From Cupriavidus pauculus (GTDB taxonomy: Bacteria > Pseudomonadota > Gammaproteobacteria > Burkholderiales > Burkholderiaceae), in the NCBI RefSeq assembly GCF_022179805.1, contig NZ_BPUO01000002.1:482504-546503 (forward strand): a stretch of 64,000 nucleotides of DNA. The letters are read 5' to 3'. The notes beneath the pieces are model-generated. The model saw only the letters and a program-made list of their open reading frames with translations, searched no databases and was not told the DNA's origin. A program made the position numbers and the translations under genes. Below, piece after piece: positions 53,447 through 62,297 of this stretch; within the stretch, counting starts at the first letter, position 1; every line of letters begins with the position of its first letter.

Positions 53447-54240
53447 AACGGGTCCTCCCTGGCAGGCGATGGGGGTGAGAGGGGAACATCGCCGTTCCGG
53501 CGCGCCATCAGATGGGTGAGCGCGTGCGCGGAACGGTGCAGCCAGCTACGCAGGGCGGCGGGCCCCGGCACGCTGACGGTTGCGGCAGTGGCGCGCTGGC
53601 CGACAAGCAGGCCAACGCCGCCAAGTTCGCGTACCACGGCAAAGCCGGCTTCGTCGGTGACGTCGTCGCCGGCAAACAGTGGCATGCGTCCGGCAAACGG
53701 CGCCTGCCGCATGAACGTGGCGATTGCACCGCCCTTGTCCACGCCGGCCGGCTTGATCTCGATGACCATCTTGCCGGGCAAGGCATCGAGGCCGATGGCA
53801 TCGCGCAGCACATCGGCTACGGCGGCGCGCACCAGCGGTTCCAGTTCCGGTACCTGGCGGTAGTGAATCGCCACGGCCACCGATTTGCGTTCCAACTGCA
53901 GCCCCGGATGCTTGTGCACCAGCGCCTCCAGCGCCGGCAGCAGCGGGCCGATGCCAGGCGCGGGCGGGCGCACGATGCTTTCGGCGCCATGGCGGAATTC
54001 CGCGCCATGCACGCCGGCGGACGGCAATCGCAACGGTTGCAGGAAGTGGTCGAGTTCGTCCACGGGACGTCCCGAGACGATGGCCAGCGCGCCATCCAGG
54101 CAGACATGCAACGCACGTAACGTGCCGACCAGTTCAGGTTCCACCTGCACCAGCTCGGGGCGTGGGGCAAGGTCGGCCAGCGTGCCGTCAAAATCCAGGA
54201 ACAGCGCGGTATGAGGTTCGATGAGAGGTAGCGGAGGCAT
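53443..54240 (-). CDS. otsB: Trehalose-6-phosphate phosphatase
   Basis: 265 residues from the ATG at 54240. A HAD-family phosphatase: nucleophile D16 and acid D18 in LFLDFDGTLADLAP, the SGRPVDEL block near 61, the E-x-K-P segment IEIKPAGVDKG near 167, and the metal aspartates in FAGDDVTDEAGF near 193. It dephosphorylates trehalose-6-phosphate to trehalose. First gene of the trehalose operon. The 188-base region to the divergent ilvA holds a 7-bp hairpin AGCGTCC/GGACGCT (54271-54287) in the presumed otsB leader. Confidence 0.94.
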   Translation of the reverse strand: MPPLPLIEPHTALFLDFDGTLADLAPRPELVQVEPELVGTLRALHVCLDGALAIVSGRPVDELDHFLQPLRLPSAGVHGAEFRHGAESIVRPPAPGIGPLLPALEALVHKHPGLQLERKSVAVAIHYRQVPELEPLVRAAVADVLRDAIGLDALPGKMVIEIKPAGVDKGGAIATFMRQAPFAGRMPLFAGDDVTDEAGFAVVRELGGVGLLVGQRATAATVSVPGPAALRSWLHRSAHALTHLMARRNGDVPLSPPSPAREDPL

Positions 54241-54428
54241 CGCGTGAAACCGTAGCACGTCGATTTGGCAAGCGTCCACCGGACGCTGTCCTACAACAGT
54301 GGCGCTTGCCGCACCTGCGCAGCGGCCACCCCTCGCAAGGGGCCCCGATGTGCGCCATCCATTATCATTGGCGCTTTCCGCCGATTTTTCCGGCTTTTTT
54401 TGCCACTGGTCCGTGGCGCACGCATACG

Positions 54429-55964
54429 ATGACCCGCACCCCCGCAAAACCCGACTATCTGAAGAAGATCCTGACCGCCAAGGTGTACGACGTGGCCCAG
54501 GAGACCGAGCTGACCTACGCCCCCGCGCTGTCGGCGCGCACCGGCAATGCGGTGTGGTTCAAGCGCGAAGACACGCAGCCCGTGTTCTCGTTCAAGCTGC
54601 GCGGCGCCTACAACAAGATGGCATCGCTGAAGCCCGAGGAACTGAAGCGCGGCGTGATCGCGGCGTCCGCCGGCAACCACGCGCAGGGCGTGGCGCTGTC
54701 CGCCGCCCGGCTGCAGTGCAAGGCCATCATCTGCATGCCCACCACCACGCCGCAGGTGAAGATCGATGCCGTGCGCGAACGCGGCGGCGAATGGGTGCGC
54801 ATCGTGCTGCATGGCGATTCGTACAGCGACGCCTACGTGCACGCGGCGGAACTGGAGCAAAAGCACAAGCTCACGTTCATCCATCCGTTCGACGACCCCG
54901 AGGTGATCGCCGGCCAGGGCACCATCGCCATGGAGATCCTGCGCCAGCACCCGGGCCCGATCCACGCGATCTTCGTGGCCATCGGCGGTGGCGGCCTGAT
55001 TTCGGGCATCGCCTCGTACGTGAAGGCCGTGCGCCCCGAGATCAAGGTGATTGGCGTGCAGACGCTGGACTCCGACGCGATGAAGCGCTCGGTGGATGCC
55101 GGCAAGCGCGTGGAACTGAAGGACGTGGGCCTGTTCTCGGACGGCACCGCCGTGAAGCTGGTGGGCAAGGAAACCTTCCGCATCACGCGCGAACTGGTGG
55201 ACGAGATCATCCTGGTGGACACCGACGCGATCTGCGCGGGCCTGAAGGATGTGTTCCAGGACACGCGCAGCATCCTGGAGCCGGCCGGCGCGCTGGCCGT
55301 GGCGGGCCTGAAGGCTTACGCCGAGCGCGAGAAGCTCAAGAACCAGCAGCTCGTGGCGATTGCCTGCGGCGCGAACATGAACTTCGACCGCCTGCGCTTC
55401 GTGGCCGAACGTGCCGAGGTGGGCGAGGCCCGCGAGGCCATCTTCGCCGTGACCATCCCGGAAGAGCGCGGCAGCTTCAAGCGCTTCTGCGAGCAGGTGG
55501 GCACGCGCAGCGTGACCGAGTTCAACTACCGCATTGCCGATACCGGCGTGGCGCACATCTTCGTCGGCCTGCAGATCGCCAGCCGTTCGGAGAACGAGAA
55601 GATCGCCGCCAACTTCCGCCGCCACGGCTTTGACACGCTGGACCTGTCCAACGACGAACTGGCCAAGCAGCACATCCGCTACATGGTGGGCGGCCACTCG
55701 CCGCTGGCGCATGACGAACTGCTGTACCGCTTCGAATTCCCTGAGCGCCCGGGCGCGCTGATGCGCTTCCTGTCGAGCATGAGCCCGAACTGGAACATCA
55801 GCCTGTTCCACTACCGGAACCAGGGCGCCGATACGTCCAACATCCTGGTCGGTATCCAGGTGCCGAAGAACGAGAAGCGCGAGTTCCGCAACTTCCTTTC
55901 CACGCTCGGTTACGTACACTGGGACGAGACCGACAACCCCGTCTACAAGCTGTTCCTGTCCTGA
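54429..55964 (+). CDS. ilvA: Threonine dehydratase, biosynthetic
   Basis: 511 residues from the ATG at 54429. PLP enzyme: the cofactor lysine is K56 in [10 protein letters not shown] and the phosphate-contacting SAGNHAQG is at 79-86; GGGGLISG near 188 binds the PLP phosphate. Two ACT-like regulatory repeats fill the C-terminus (about 325-510), as in the allosteric isoleucine-inhibited enzyme and unlike the short catabolic one. It deaminates threonine to 2-oxobutyrate for isoleucine synthesis. It is followed after 8 bases by queF, probably on one transcript. A TATCAT at 54363-54368 is a possible -10 box without a clear -35. Confidence 0.96.
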   Translation: MTRTPAKPDYLKKILTAKVYDVAQETELTYAPALSARTGNAVWFKREDTQPVFSFKLRGAYNKMASLKPEELKRGVIAASAGNHAQGVALSAARLQCKAIICMPTTTPQVKIDAVRERGGEWVRIVLHGDSYSDAYVHAAELEQKHKLTFIHPFDDPEVIAGQGTIAMEILRQHPGPIHAIFVAIGGGGLISGIASYVKAVRPEIKVIGVQTLDSDAMKRSVDAGKRVELKDVGLFSDGTAVKLVGKETFRITRELVDEIILVDTDAICAGLKDVFQDTRSILEPAGALAVAGLKAYAEREKLKNQQLVAIACGANMNFDRLRFVAERAEVGEAREAIFAVTIPEERGSFKRFCEQVGTRSVTEFNYRIADTGVAHIFVGLQIASRSENEKIAANFRRHGFDTLDLSNDELAKQHIRYMVGGHSPLAHDELLYRFEFPERPGALMRFLSSMSPNWNISLFHYRNQGADTSNILVGIQVPKNEKREFRNFLSTLGYVHWDETDNPVYKLFLS

Positions 55965-55972
55965 GCCCGACC

Positions 55973-56806
55973 ATGACGCTTCCTGAGCACTCGCCGCTGG
56001 GCAAGCCCTCGGCCTATAAGACCGAGTACGACCCGACGCTGCTGTTCCCGATTCCGCGCCAGCCCAAGCGCACCGAGATCGGCCTGGCCGAAGGCAAGCC
56101 GCTGCCGTTCTTCGGCGTGGATATCTGGAATGCCTACGAGGTGTCCTGGCTGAACCTCAAGGGCAAGCCGCAGGTGGCGCTGGCCACGTTCATCATTCCG
56201 GCCGACACGCCGAACATCGTCGAGTCCAAGTCGTTCAAGCTCTACCTGAATTCGTTCAACCAGAGCAAGATCGCCTCGGCCGAAGCGCTGCAGCAGTTGC
56301 TGCACCACGATCTGTCGGCCGCCACCGGCGGCACGGTGCAGGTGCGGCTGGTGACCGAGTCGGACCTCGGCAAGCAGAAGATGGGAGAGCTGGACGGCCT
56401 GCTGCTGGACCGCCTGGATATCGAGACCGATATCTACGAACCTGACGCGGGGCTGCTCAAGGCCGACCAGGAAGCATCACCGGTGGAAGAATCACTGGTG
56501 TCGCACCTGCTGAAGTCGAACTGCCTGGTGACGGGCCAGCCGGACTGGGGCAGCGTGCAGATCCGCTACGTGGGGGCGCCGATCGACCAGGAAGGGCTGC
56601 TCAAGTACCTGATCTCGTTCCGCAACCACAACGAGTTCCACGAGCAATGCGTGGAGCGGATCTTCACCGACGTGCTGCGCATGTGCAAGCCGGTCAAGCT
56701 GGCCGTGTACGCGCGCTATACGCGGCGCGGCGGGCTCGACATCAACCCGTTCCGCACCAACTACAACACGCCGTGGCCCGATAACCGGCGCAACGCGCGG
56801 CAGTAA
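55973..56806 (+). CDS. queF: NADPH-dependent 7-cyano-7-deazaguanine reductase
   Basis: 277 residues, the long two-domain (YqcD/E. coli) form. The catalytic cysteine is C184 and the acid D191 in [11 protein letters not shown]; the NADPH motif ESKSFK is at 84-89. It reduces preQ0 to preQ1 in queuosine tRNA modification. It starts 8 bases behind ilvA; the two are functionally unrelated. It converges on the porin gene, with a 7-bp hairpin (56811-56828) between the stop codons. Confidence 0.96.
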   Translation: MTLPEHSPLGKPSAYKTEYDPTLLFPIPRQPKRTEIGLAEGKPLPFFGVDIWNAYEVSWLNLKGKPQVALATFIIPADTPNIVESKSFKLYLNSFNQSKIASAEALQQLLHHDLSAATGGTVQVRLVTESDLGKQKMGELDGLLLDRLDIETDIYEPDAGLLKADQEASPVEESLVSHLLKSNCLVTGQPDWGSVQIRYVGAPIDQEGLLKYLISFRNHNEFHEQCVERIFTDVLRMCKPVKLAVYARYTRRGGLDINPFRTNYNTPWPDNRRNARQ

Positions 56807-56810
56807 GCGG

Positions 56811-56828
56811 GGGTGGCGCCCGCCACCC
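56811..56828. terminator. Hairpin between convergent queF and porin genes
   Basis: GGGTGGC (56811-56817) pairs with GCCACCC (56822-56828) around a 4-base loop, directly between the two stop codons. No T-run is present on either side, so efficiency may be low. Confidence 0.5.
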
Positions 56829-58208
56829 TCAGAACTCAGCGTGGGCCCGGATACCGATGAACTTGGCCGGGCCGCGATCGCGGTTGTAGCCCGGGTTTCG
56901 CACGTACTGGAAATCGGGGCTCAGCGTCAGCGTCTTCCACACCGCGATGCTGTAGTAGATCTCGACGATCTGTTCCGGTCCGTAGCGCAACGCGCCATCG
57001 CCCAGGAACGCCCCCAGGCCGCCTGCGGCCAGGTAGTTGCGGTGCCCCGATCCCAGCATGTTCACGGCCACGGCCAGACCCACCTCGTCCTTGGGACGGC
57101 CCCAGCGCGCGCCCTTCATCGTGCCGCCTGCCGACACCTGCCGGCCGATTTCCGTGAAGGCGTAGGTTTCGGTCTTGTCGTCTGACCAGTTGGCACGCAG
57201 GAACACGCCGGCGTCGTTGGCCACCTCTTGCAGGAAGGCCAGCCCCACCCCCCATTTGCTGTGCTCGCGGCGCACGTCGGCCACATCGGGCGTCACGCCG
57301 TTGGCCTGGCCAAACGCGATGGCGTCGTTGAACGCGCCCATGTTCGCCTTGTTGCGCCAGAGCAGCAGCCGGGCCTGTCCGGGGCGATCCGCCACCGTGT
57401 AGCGCTTCTCCAGTTCCAGCATCTGGCCGTAGTGCTCGAACAGCCGCGTATCGAGCTCGCGCCCGTTCGACTGCAGCGGCTGCAGGAAGTGGCCCACGCG
57501 CGCCGACCAGGTATCGCCGACGTATTCGAGCGCCGCGCCCCAGTTGTAGCCGCGCGAATCGGCCGGGTAGTCCCACGAACCATGCGTCATGAACGACCAG
57601 TTCATGAATTGCGTGCGCGGGTCGGACCCGTACGGGTTCTGGTCGAACACGTCGATCACGCCGAAATTGCCGGCGGTCAGCACCACGCGGCGCTTGTCCA
57701 CCGTGCGCGCGAACTGGTTGAAATCGGATTCCAACGTTTCGTCGCCGCCGCCCATGCCCCAGTACTGCCGGATGAACGCGCGCGCGCGATAGAACTTCGG
57801 GGTCGTGCTGGCCGTCTTGGCCAGCTCGCCATTCGACAGGCCGCCCATCCCGTGCAGGTCGGAAAACGGCACGCCCTGCGCCACCTCGGGATTGAAATGG
57901 AATTCGGCGCCGCGCCAGAGACGCAGCCCCAGGTCGAGCGTGCCCGTGAACGAGTAGCTCTTGGCGCGATCGGGCGTCAGGCTGTTCTCGCCCGAATACG
58001 GCGCGTTGAACGCGGGCTTGCGCTGCCAGATCCAGGTGGTCTGGCCATGGATCGCGAACGGGTTTTCCATGTCGGGCGCGTCCGGGCTGCTTTCCTGGGC
58101 GTGGGCCGCCCACGGCAATGCCATCGCAGCCACGGCCAGGGTGGCAAATCGACGGGCAAAGCGTGGGCGCAGCCCCAGGAAGGCGGCCGGAATACGAAAT
58201 CGCAGCAT
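56829..58208 (-). CDS. OprB-like carbohydrate-selective porin
   Basis: 459 residues from the ATG at 58208; an ATG at 58241 with AGGGTG before it would give 470 and is equally likely. A signal peptide ends at about WAAHA (residue 37 in the shorter form). The rest is a strand-rich porin ending in phenylalanine (IRAHAEF), the normal outer-membrane assembly signal, with OprB-type blocks such as FHFNPEVAQGVPFS and the YFNPDFQY-like strand near 'LSPDFQYVRNPGYNRDRGP'. It should admit sugars or other small solutes. It stands alone and is divergent from the TetR gene. The solute is unknown. Confidence 0.88.
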   Translation of the reverse strand: MLRFRIPAAFLGLRPRFARRFATLAVAAMALPWAAHAQESSPDAPDMENPFAIHGQTTWIWQRKPAFNAPYSGENSLTPDRAKSYSFTGTLDLGLRLWRGAEFHFNPEVAQGVPFSDLHGMGGLSNGELAKTASTTPKFYRARAFIRQYWGMGGGDETLESDFNQFARTVDKRRVVLTAGNFGVIDVFDQNPYGSDPRTQFMNWSFMTHGSWDYPADSRGYNWGAALEYVGDTWSARVGHFLQPLQSNGRELDTRLFEHYGQMLELEKRYTVADRPGQARLLLWRNKANMGAFNDAIAFGQANGVTPDVADVRREHSKWGVGLAFLQEVANDAGVFLRANWSDDKTETYAFTEIGRQVSAGGTMKGARWGRPKDEVGLAVAVNMLGSGHRNYLAAGGLGAFLGDGALRYGPEQIVEIYYSIAVWKTLTLSPDFQYVRNPGYNRDRGPAKFIGIRAHAEF

Positions 58209-58375
58209 AGGAAAACCGGAGATGACGGGCGCGCCGCTCATGGGCACCCTGTGACTGGCGCGAAGCATAGCCAAGCCGTCATGACATGTCTACCTGCATT
58301 TGCTGCGTTGCAACATCCCGCCAGCCGATGGCGGACAACAGCTCGCGGGTGATGCCGGGCCGACGTTGTAACAGT

Positions 58376-58405
58376 CCTTGTATTAATTAACTCGAAAATT
58401 AATAT
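58376..58405 (+). promoter_or_regulatory. AT-rich promoter/operator candidate before the efflux operon
   Basis: TTGTAT (58378-58383) and TAATAT (58400-58405) are 16 bases apart, a moderate sigma-70 match. The arms TATTAAT (58381-58387) and ATTAATA (58398-58404) form an inverted repeat that covers the spacer, a plausible TetR operator for autoregulation. This is the most AT-rich spot of the region. The TetR start codon lies 38 bases downstream. Confidence 0.5.
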
Positions 58406-58442
58406 TGAGCGCATTGCAGCCTGTCGATAGCACCCGCGCCCC

Positions 58443-59117
58443 ATGCCCTCCAGCAAGCCATCCGATCCCAAGCGCCGCCCCGGCCGGCCCACCGCGCAAG
58501 TCGCCGATGCCGGCCAGCGCGACCGCCTGGTCGATGCCGCCGTCACGCTGTTCGCCAGCCATGGCGTGGCGGCCACGTCGACCAAGGCGATTGCCACGGC
58601 GGCCGGCGTCACACCGGCGCTGGTCCACTACTACTTCCGCGACCGCGAAGCGCTGCTGGACGCCATTTTCGAGGAACGGCTGCAGCCGCTGATCGGGCAG
58701 GTGTTCGACACGCTGCAGGCCGAGCAGGCCGATCCCGTGGCCCGCATCCAGGAGCTGGCCGCGCAGTTGATCCGCACCGCCGCCGCCACGCCGTGGTTTC
58801 CGGGCCTGTGGATTCGCGAGATCGTCGGCACCGAAGGCCAGTTGCGCGAGCGGATGCTGCAGCGCGTGGCCGTGCAGCGCGCGCAGTTCATCGCCGGCCC
58901 GCTGGCCGCCGCGCACGCCCAGGGCCTGCTCAATCCCGGCCTGGAGCCGGCGCTGGTCATGGTGTCGCTGATCGGGCTGACGCTGCTGCCGCTGGCCACC
59001 ACACACATCTGGCGCGCCCTGCCCGGCGCCCAGAACATCGACACCGAAACGCTGGTACGTCACGTCACCGCGCTGCTTGGCCACGGTCTGGCCGGGCCGG
59101 CGAAAGATCCCGCCTGA
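58443..59117 (+). CDS. TetR-family regulator of the export operon
   Basis: 224 residues. The helix-turn-helix is at about 25-68 (ATSTKAIATAAGVTPALVHYYFRDREALLDAIF). The C-terminal ligand domain is helical with no recognised signature. It is the first gene of a co-directional run with the membrane fusion protein, ABC ATPase, permease and outer-membrane factor, recalling the E. coli cecR-ybhGFSR arrangement, so it probably represses that operon until a toxic compound binds. The first 20 residues are proline- and lysine-rich and probably disordered. Confidence 0.9.
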   Translation: MPSSKPSDPKRRPGRPTAQVADAGQRDRLVDAAVTLFASHGVAATSTKAIATAAGVTPALVHYYFRDREALLDAIFEERLQPLIGQVFDTLQAEQADPVARIQELAAQLIRTAAATPWFPGLWIREIVGTEGQLRERMLQRVAVQRAQFIAGPLAAAHAQGLLNPGLEPALVMVSLIGLTLLPLATTHIWRALPGAQNIDTETLVRHVTALLGHGLAGPAKDPA

Positions 59118-59138
59118 ATCTGGAATCACGGAGCCAAC

Positions 59139-60101
59139 ATGATGCATTCCACCCTGATCCGTTCCTGGCCTCTGCTGCTGGCCGTCTCGGTCCTCTCCGC
59201 CTGCAGCCGGGACAAGCCCGTCACCTGGCAGGGCTATGTCGAAGGCGAATTCGTCGCCGTGGCCTCGCCGTTTGCCGGTCGACTCGAAAAGCTCTCGGTC
59301 GAACGCGGCCAGCAGGTCGGCAAGGACGCGCCGCTGTTCATACTGGAATCGGACGACGAGCGCGCCGCGCGCCAGCAGGCCGCCGAACAGGTGCGCGTGG
59401 CCGAAGCGCAACTGGCCGATATCCAGACCGGCAAGCGCCCCGTGGAAGTGGCGGTCAACCAGGCGCAACTGGTGCAGGCCCAAGCGCAGGCCGCGCGCAG
59501 TGCCGCGCAGCGCAAGCGCGACGACGCGCAGTTCGACATCGGCGGCATCTCGAAGGCCCAGCTCGACGAAAGCCGCGCCACGGCCGAGGCCGATGCCGCG
59601 CGTGTGCGCGAACTGCAGCGCGATATCGACGTGGCCCGCCTGCCCGGCCGCAAGGACCAGCTTGCCGCACAGGGCGCGCAGGTCGATGCCGCGCGCGCCG
59701 CGCTGGCCCAGGCCGAATGGAAGCTGTCGCGCAAGTCGGTCAACGCCACCGCCGCCGGCCTGGTCTACGACGTGCCGTTTCGCCCCGGCGAATGGGTGCC
59801 CGCCGGCAGCGCCGTGGTGCGCATGCTGCCGCCCGGCAACGTCAAGGTGCGCTTCTACGTGCCGGAGGCCGTGGTCGGATCGCTCAAGAACGGCCAGACG
59901 GTGTCGATCCGCTGCGACGGTTGCGCCGCGCCGGTCACCGCCAAGATCACCTATGTCTCGAACGAAGCCGAGTTCACACCGCCGGTCATCTACAGCAACG
60001 AGACGCGCGGCAAGCTCGTATTCCTGATCGAGGCCCGGCCCACCGCCGACGATGCACCGAAGCTGCGTCCCGGCCAGCCGGTGGAGGTGGCGCAGTCATG
60101 A
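59139..60101 (+). CDS. HlyD/YbhG-type membrane fusion lipoprotein
   Basis: 320 residues. A lipobox VLSAC (C22) indicates lipid attachment to the inner membrane after cleavage. A lipoyl-like half-motif (about 35-70, GYVEGEFVAVASPFAGRLEKL) is followed by a long helical hairpin (about 75-190) and a barrel domain. It links the inner-membrane ABC pump to the outer-membrane channel. GGAG precedes the start by six bases, and the stop overlaps the ATPase start (ATGA). The third gene-type partner (outer-membrane factor) is in the same operon. Confidence 0.9.
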   Translation: MMHSTLIRSWPLLLAVSVLSACSRDKPVTWQGYVEGEFVAVASPFAGRLEKLSVERGQQVGKDAPLFILESDDERAARQQAAEQVRVAEAQLADIQTGKRPVEVAVNQAQLVQAQAQAARSAAQRKRDDAQFDIGGISKAQLDESRATAEADAARVRELQRDIDVARLPGRKDQLAAQGAQVDAARAALAQAEWKLSRKSVNATAAGLVYDVPFRPGEWVPAGSAVVRMLPPGNVKVRFYVPEAVVGSLKNGQTVSIRCDGCAAPVTAKITYVSNEAEFTPPVIYSNETRGKLVFLIEARPTADDAPKLRPGQPVEVAQS

Positions 60102-61120
60102 GCACGCAACCGGCACCCGCCCACGCCAATGGCGGCAATGGCAATGGCCACCGCAACGGCGAACTCGTGATCGACGTGCACGACCTGAATAAGCACTTCG
60201 GCGACAAGCACGTGGTCAACAACCTGACCATGCAGGTGGCGCGCGGCGAGATCTTCGGCTTCCTGGGCCCGAACGGCAGCGGCAAGACCACGTCGATCCG
60301 CATGATGTGCGGGCTGCTGACGCCGGATTCCGGCTCGGGCACCTGCCTGGGCTACGACATCCTCAAGGAGGCCCCGGAGATCAAGCGCAACGTCGGCTAC
60401 ATGACGCAGCGCTTCTCGTACTGGGAAGACCTGTCGATCCGCGAGAACCTGGACTTCGTGGCGCGCGTCTACGACATGCCCCGGCGCCGCGAGGCCGTGG
60501 ATCGCGCGCTGGAAGACCTGGGCCTGCAATCGCGCGCCGAACAACTGGCCGGATCGCTGTCGGGTGGCTGGAAGCAGCGCCTGGCGCTGGCCGCGTGCCT
60601 GCTGCACGAGCCCCAATTGCTGCTGCTGGACGAACCCACCGCCGGCGTGGACCCCAAGGCGCGCCGCGACTTCTGGGAGCAACTGCACCAACTGGCTTCG
60701 CGCGGCATCTCGGTGCTGGTCAGCACGCACTACATGGACGAGGCCGAACGCTGCCACAAGCTCGCCTACATCGCCTACGGCACGCTGCTGGCGCAGGGCA
60801 CGTCCGCCGAGGTGGTGGCCAGCCAGCACCTGAGCACGTGGAGCATCGAGGGCGACAACCTGGCCGAACTGTCCGCGCAACTGCAGGGCAAGCCCGGCGT
60901 GGACCAGACCGTGGCATTCGGCACCGCGCTGCATGTGACCGGCAAGGACGCCGCGCAACTGGAACAGACACTGAAGCAATACGCGGGCGCGGACAAGCGC
61001 GTGACGCAGACGGAAACCAGCCTTGAGGACGTGTTCATCCACATGATGGGCGGCGCCAAGGACAACATGGCCGCCACGCCCGCACCCAAGAAGCCACGCG
61101 GGCAAAAGGAGGCGTCATGA
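60098..61120 (+). CDS. ABC exporter ATPase (ABC-2 system)
   Basis: 340 residues. Walker A GPNGSGKTT is at 57-65, the signature LSGGWKQR near 150, Walker B LLLLDEPTAGVDP near 170 and the H-loop in STHYMDEAER. The C-terminal 90 residues after the ABC core are of the drug-efflux ATPase type. A glycine/asparagine-rich stretch (NGGNGNGHRNG, 11-21) precedes the core. Only one ABC-2 permease gene follows, so the pump probably works as a permease homodimer. Four-base overlaps on both sides tie its translation to the neighbours. Confidence 0.92.
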   Translation: MSTQPAPAHANGGNGNGHRNGELVIDVHDLNKHFGDKHVVNNLTMQVARGEIFGFLGPNGSGKTTSIRMMCGLLTPDSGSGTCLGYDILKEAPEIKRNVGYMTQRFSYWEDLSIRENLDFVARVYDMPRRREAVDRALEDLGLQSRAEQLAGSLSGGWKQRLALAACLLHEPQLLLLDEPTAGVDPKARRDFWEQLHQLASRGISVLVSTHYMDEAERCHKLAYIAYGTLLAQGTSAEVVASQHLSTWSIEGDNLAELSAQLQGKPGVDQTVAFGTALHVTGKDAAQLEQTLKQYAGADKRVTQTETSLEDVFIHMMGGAKDNMAATPAPKKPRGQKEAS

Positions 61121-62280
61121 GCGCCACCCGCCCAGCCGCGCCACGGCGCGTGGTGTTCTCGGTGCAGCGCTGGTGGAGCATCGTGCTGAAGGAATTCCTG
61201 CAGCTACGGCGCGACCGCATTACGTTCGGCATGATCGTCGGGCTGCCCATCGTGCAGTTGCTGCTGTTCGGCTTTGCCATCAACAGCGACCCGCGCCATA
61301 TGCCCACGGCCGTCATCGTCGCCGAGCACAGCGACTTCTCGCGCACGTTCATCGCGGCGATGGAGAACACCACGTACTTCAAGATCGTCAAGACGTTGCC
61401 CGACGAAGCATCCGGCCGCGAGGCGCTGCTGCGCGGCGACGTGCAGTTCGTGGTCAGCATCCCGCACGACTTCTCGCGGCGCCTGCTGCATGGCGACCGT
61501 CCGCAGATCCTGGTGGAAGCCGACGCCACCGATCCGTCCGCCACGGGCCCCGCCATCGGCGCGCTGGCGAGCCTGCCGGACACCGTGGCGCGCATTGACC
61601 TGAAGGGCGCGCTGGCATCGCTGGCCGGCGGACAGCCCGCATTCGACGTCAACGTGCACCGGCTGTACAACCCCGAGGGCATCACGCAGTACAACATCGT
61701 GCCCGGCCTGATGGGCGTGATCCTGACGATGACGATGGTCATGATGACGGGCCTGGCGATGACGCGCGAACGCGAGCGCGGCACGATGGAAAACCTGCTG
61801 GCCACGCCCGTGCAGCCCATCGAGGTGATCTCGGGCAAGATCGTGCCCTACATCTTCATCGGGCTGATCCAGGCCACGATCATCGTGCTGGCCGCGCACT
61901 TCGTCTTCGCCGTGCCGTTCCTGGGATCGGTGCTGGCCGTCTACATGGCCGCGCTGCTGTTCATCGCGGCCAACCTGACCGTGGGCATCACGCTGTCGTC
62001 GCTGGCCGCCAACCAGTTGCAGGCGGTGCAGCTCACGTTCTTCTACTTCCTGCCCAACATCCTGCTGTCCGGTTTCATGTTTCCGTTCGCGGGCATGCCC
62101 ACGTGGGCGCAGTGGATCGGCAACGTGCTGCCGATGACCTATTTCAACCGGATGATCCGCAGCATCATGCTCAAGGGCAGCGGCTGGATCGAACTCTGGC
62201 CCAACGTCTGGCCCGTGATGCTGTTCACGGTCGTCGTCATGACCATCGCGGTGCGCTTCTACAAGCGCACGCTCGATTGA
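61117..62280 (+). CDS. ABC-2 type export permease
   Basis: 387 residues. One N-terminal membrane helix (about 35-55), a large periplasmic domain (about 58-185) and five more helices (about 190-385) give the usual ABC-2 layout; RERERGTMENLLATPVQP near 215 is the typical coupling segment. It pairs with the ATPase encoded just before it to drive export, with the fusion protein and NodT-type factor completing a path across the envelope. The substrate, likely a drug or toxic organic compound, is unknown. Confidence 0.92.
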   Translation: MSATRPAAPRRVVFSVQRWWSIVLKEFLQLRRDRITFGMIVGLPIVQLLLFGFAINSDPRHMPTAVIVAEHSDFSRTFIAAMENTTYFKIVKTLPDEASGREALLRGDVQFVVSIPHDFSRRLLHGDRPQILVEADATDPSATGPAIGALASLPDTVARIDLKGALASLAGGQPAFDVNVHRLYNPEGITQYNIVPGLMGVILTMTMVMMTGLAMTRERERGTMENLLATPVQPIEVISGKIVPYIFIGLIQATIIVLAAHFVFAVPFLGSVLAVYMAALLFIAANLTVGITLSSLAANQLQAVQLTFFYFLPNILLSGFMFPFAGMPTWAQWIGNVLPMTYFNRMIRSIMLKGSGWIELWPNVWPVMLFTVVVMTIAVRFYKRTLD

Positions 62281-62297
62281 ATACGCGGAGACCTGTC

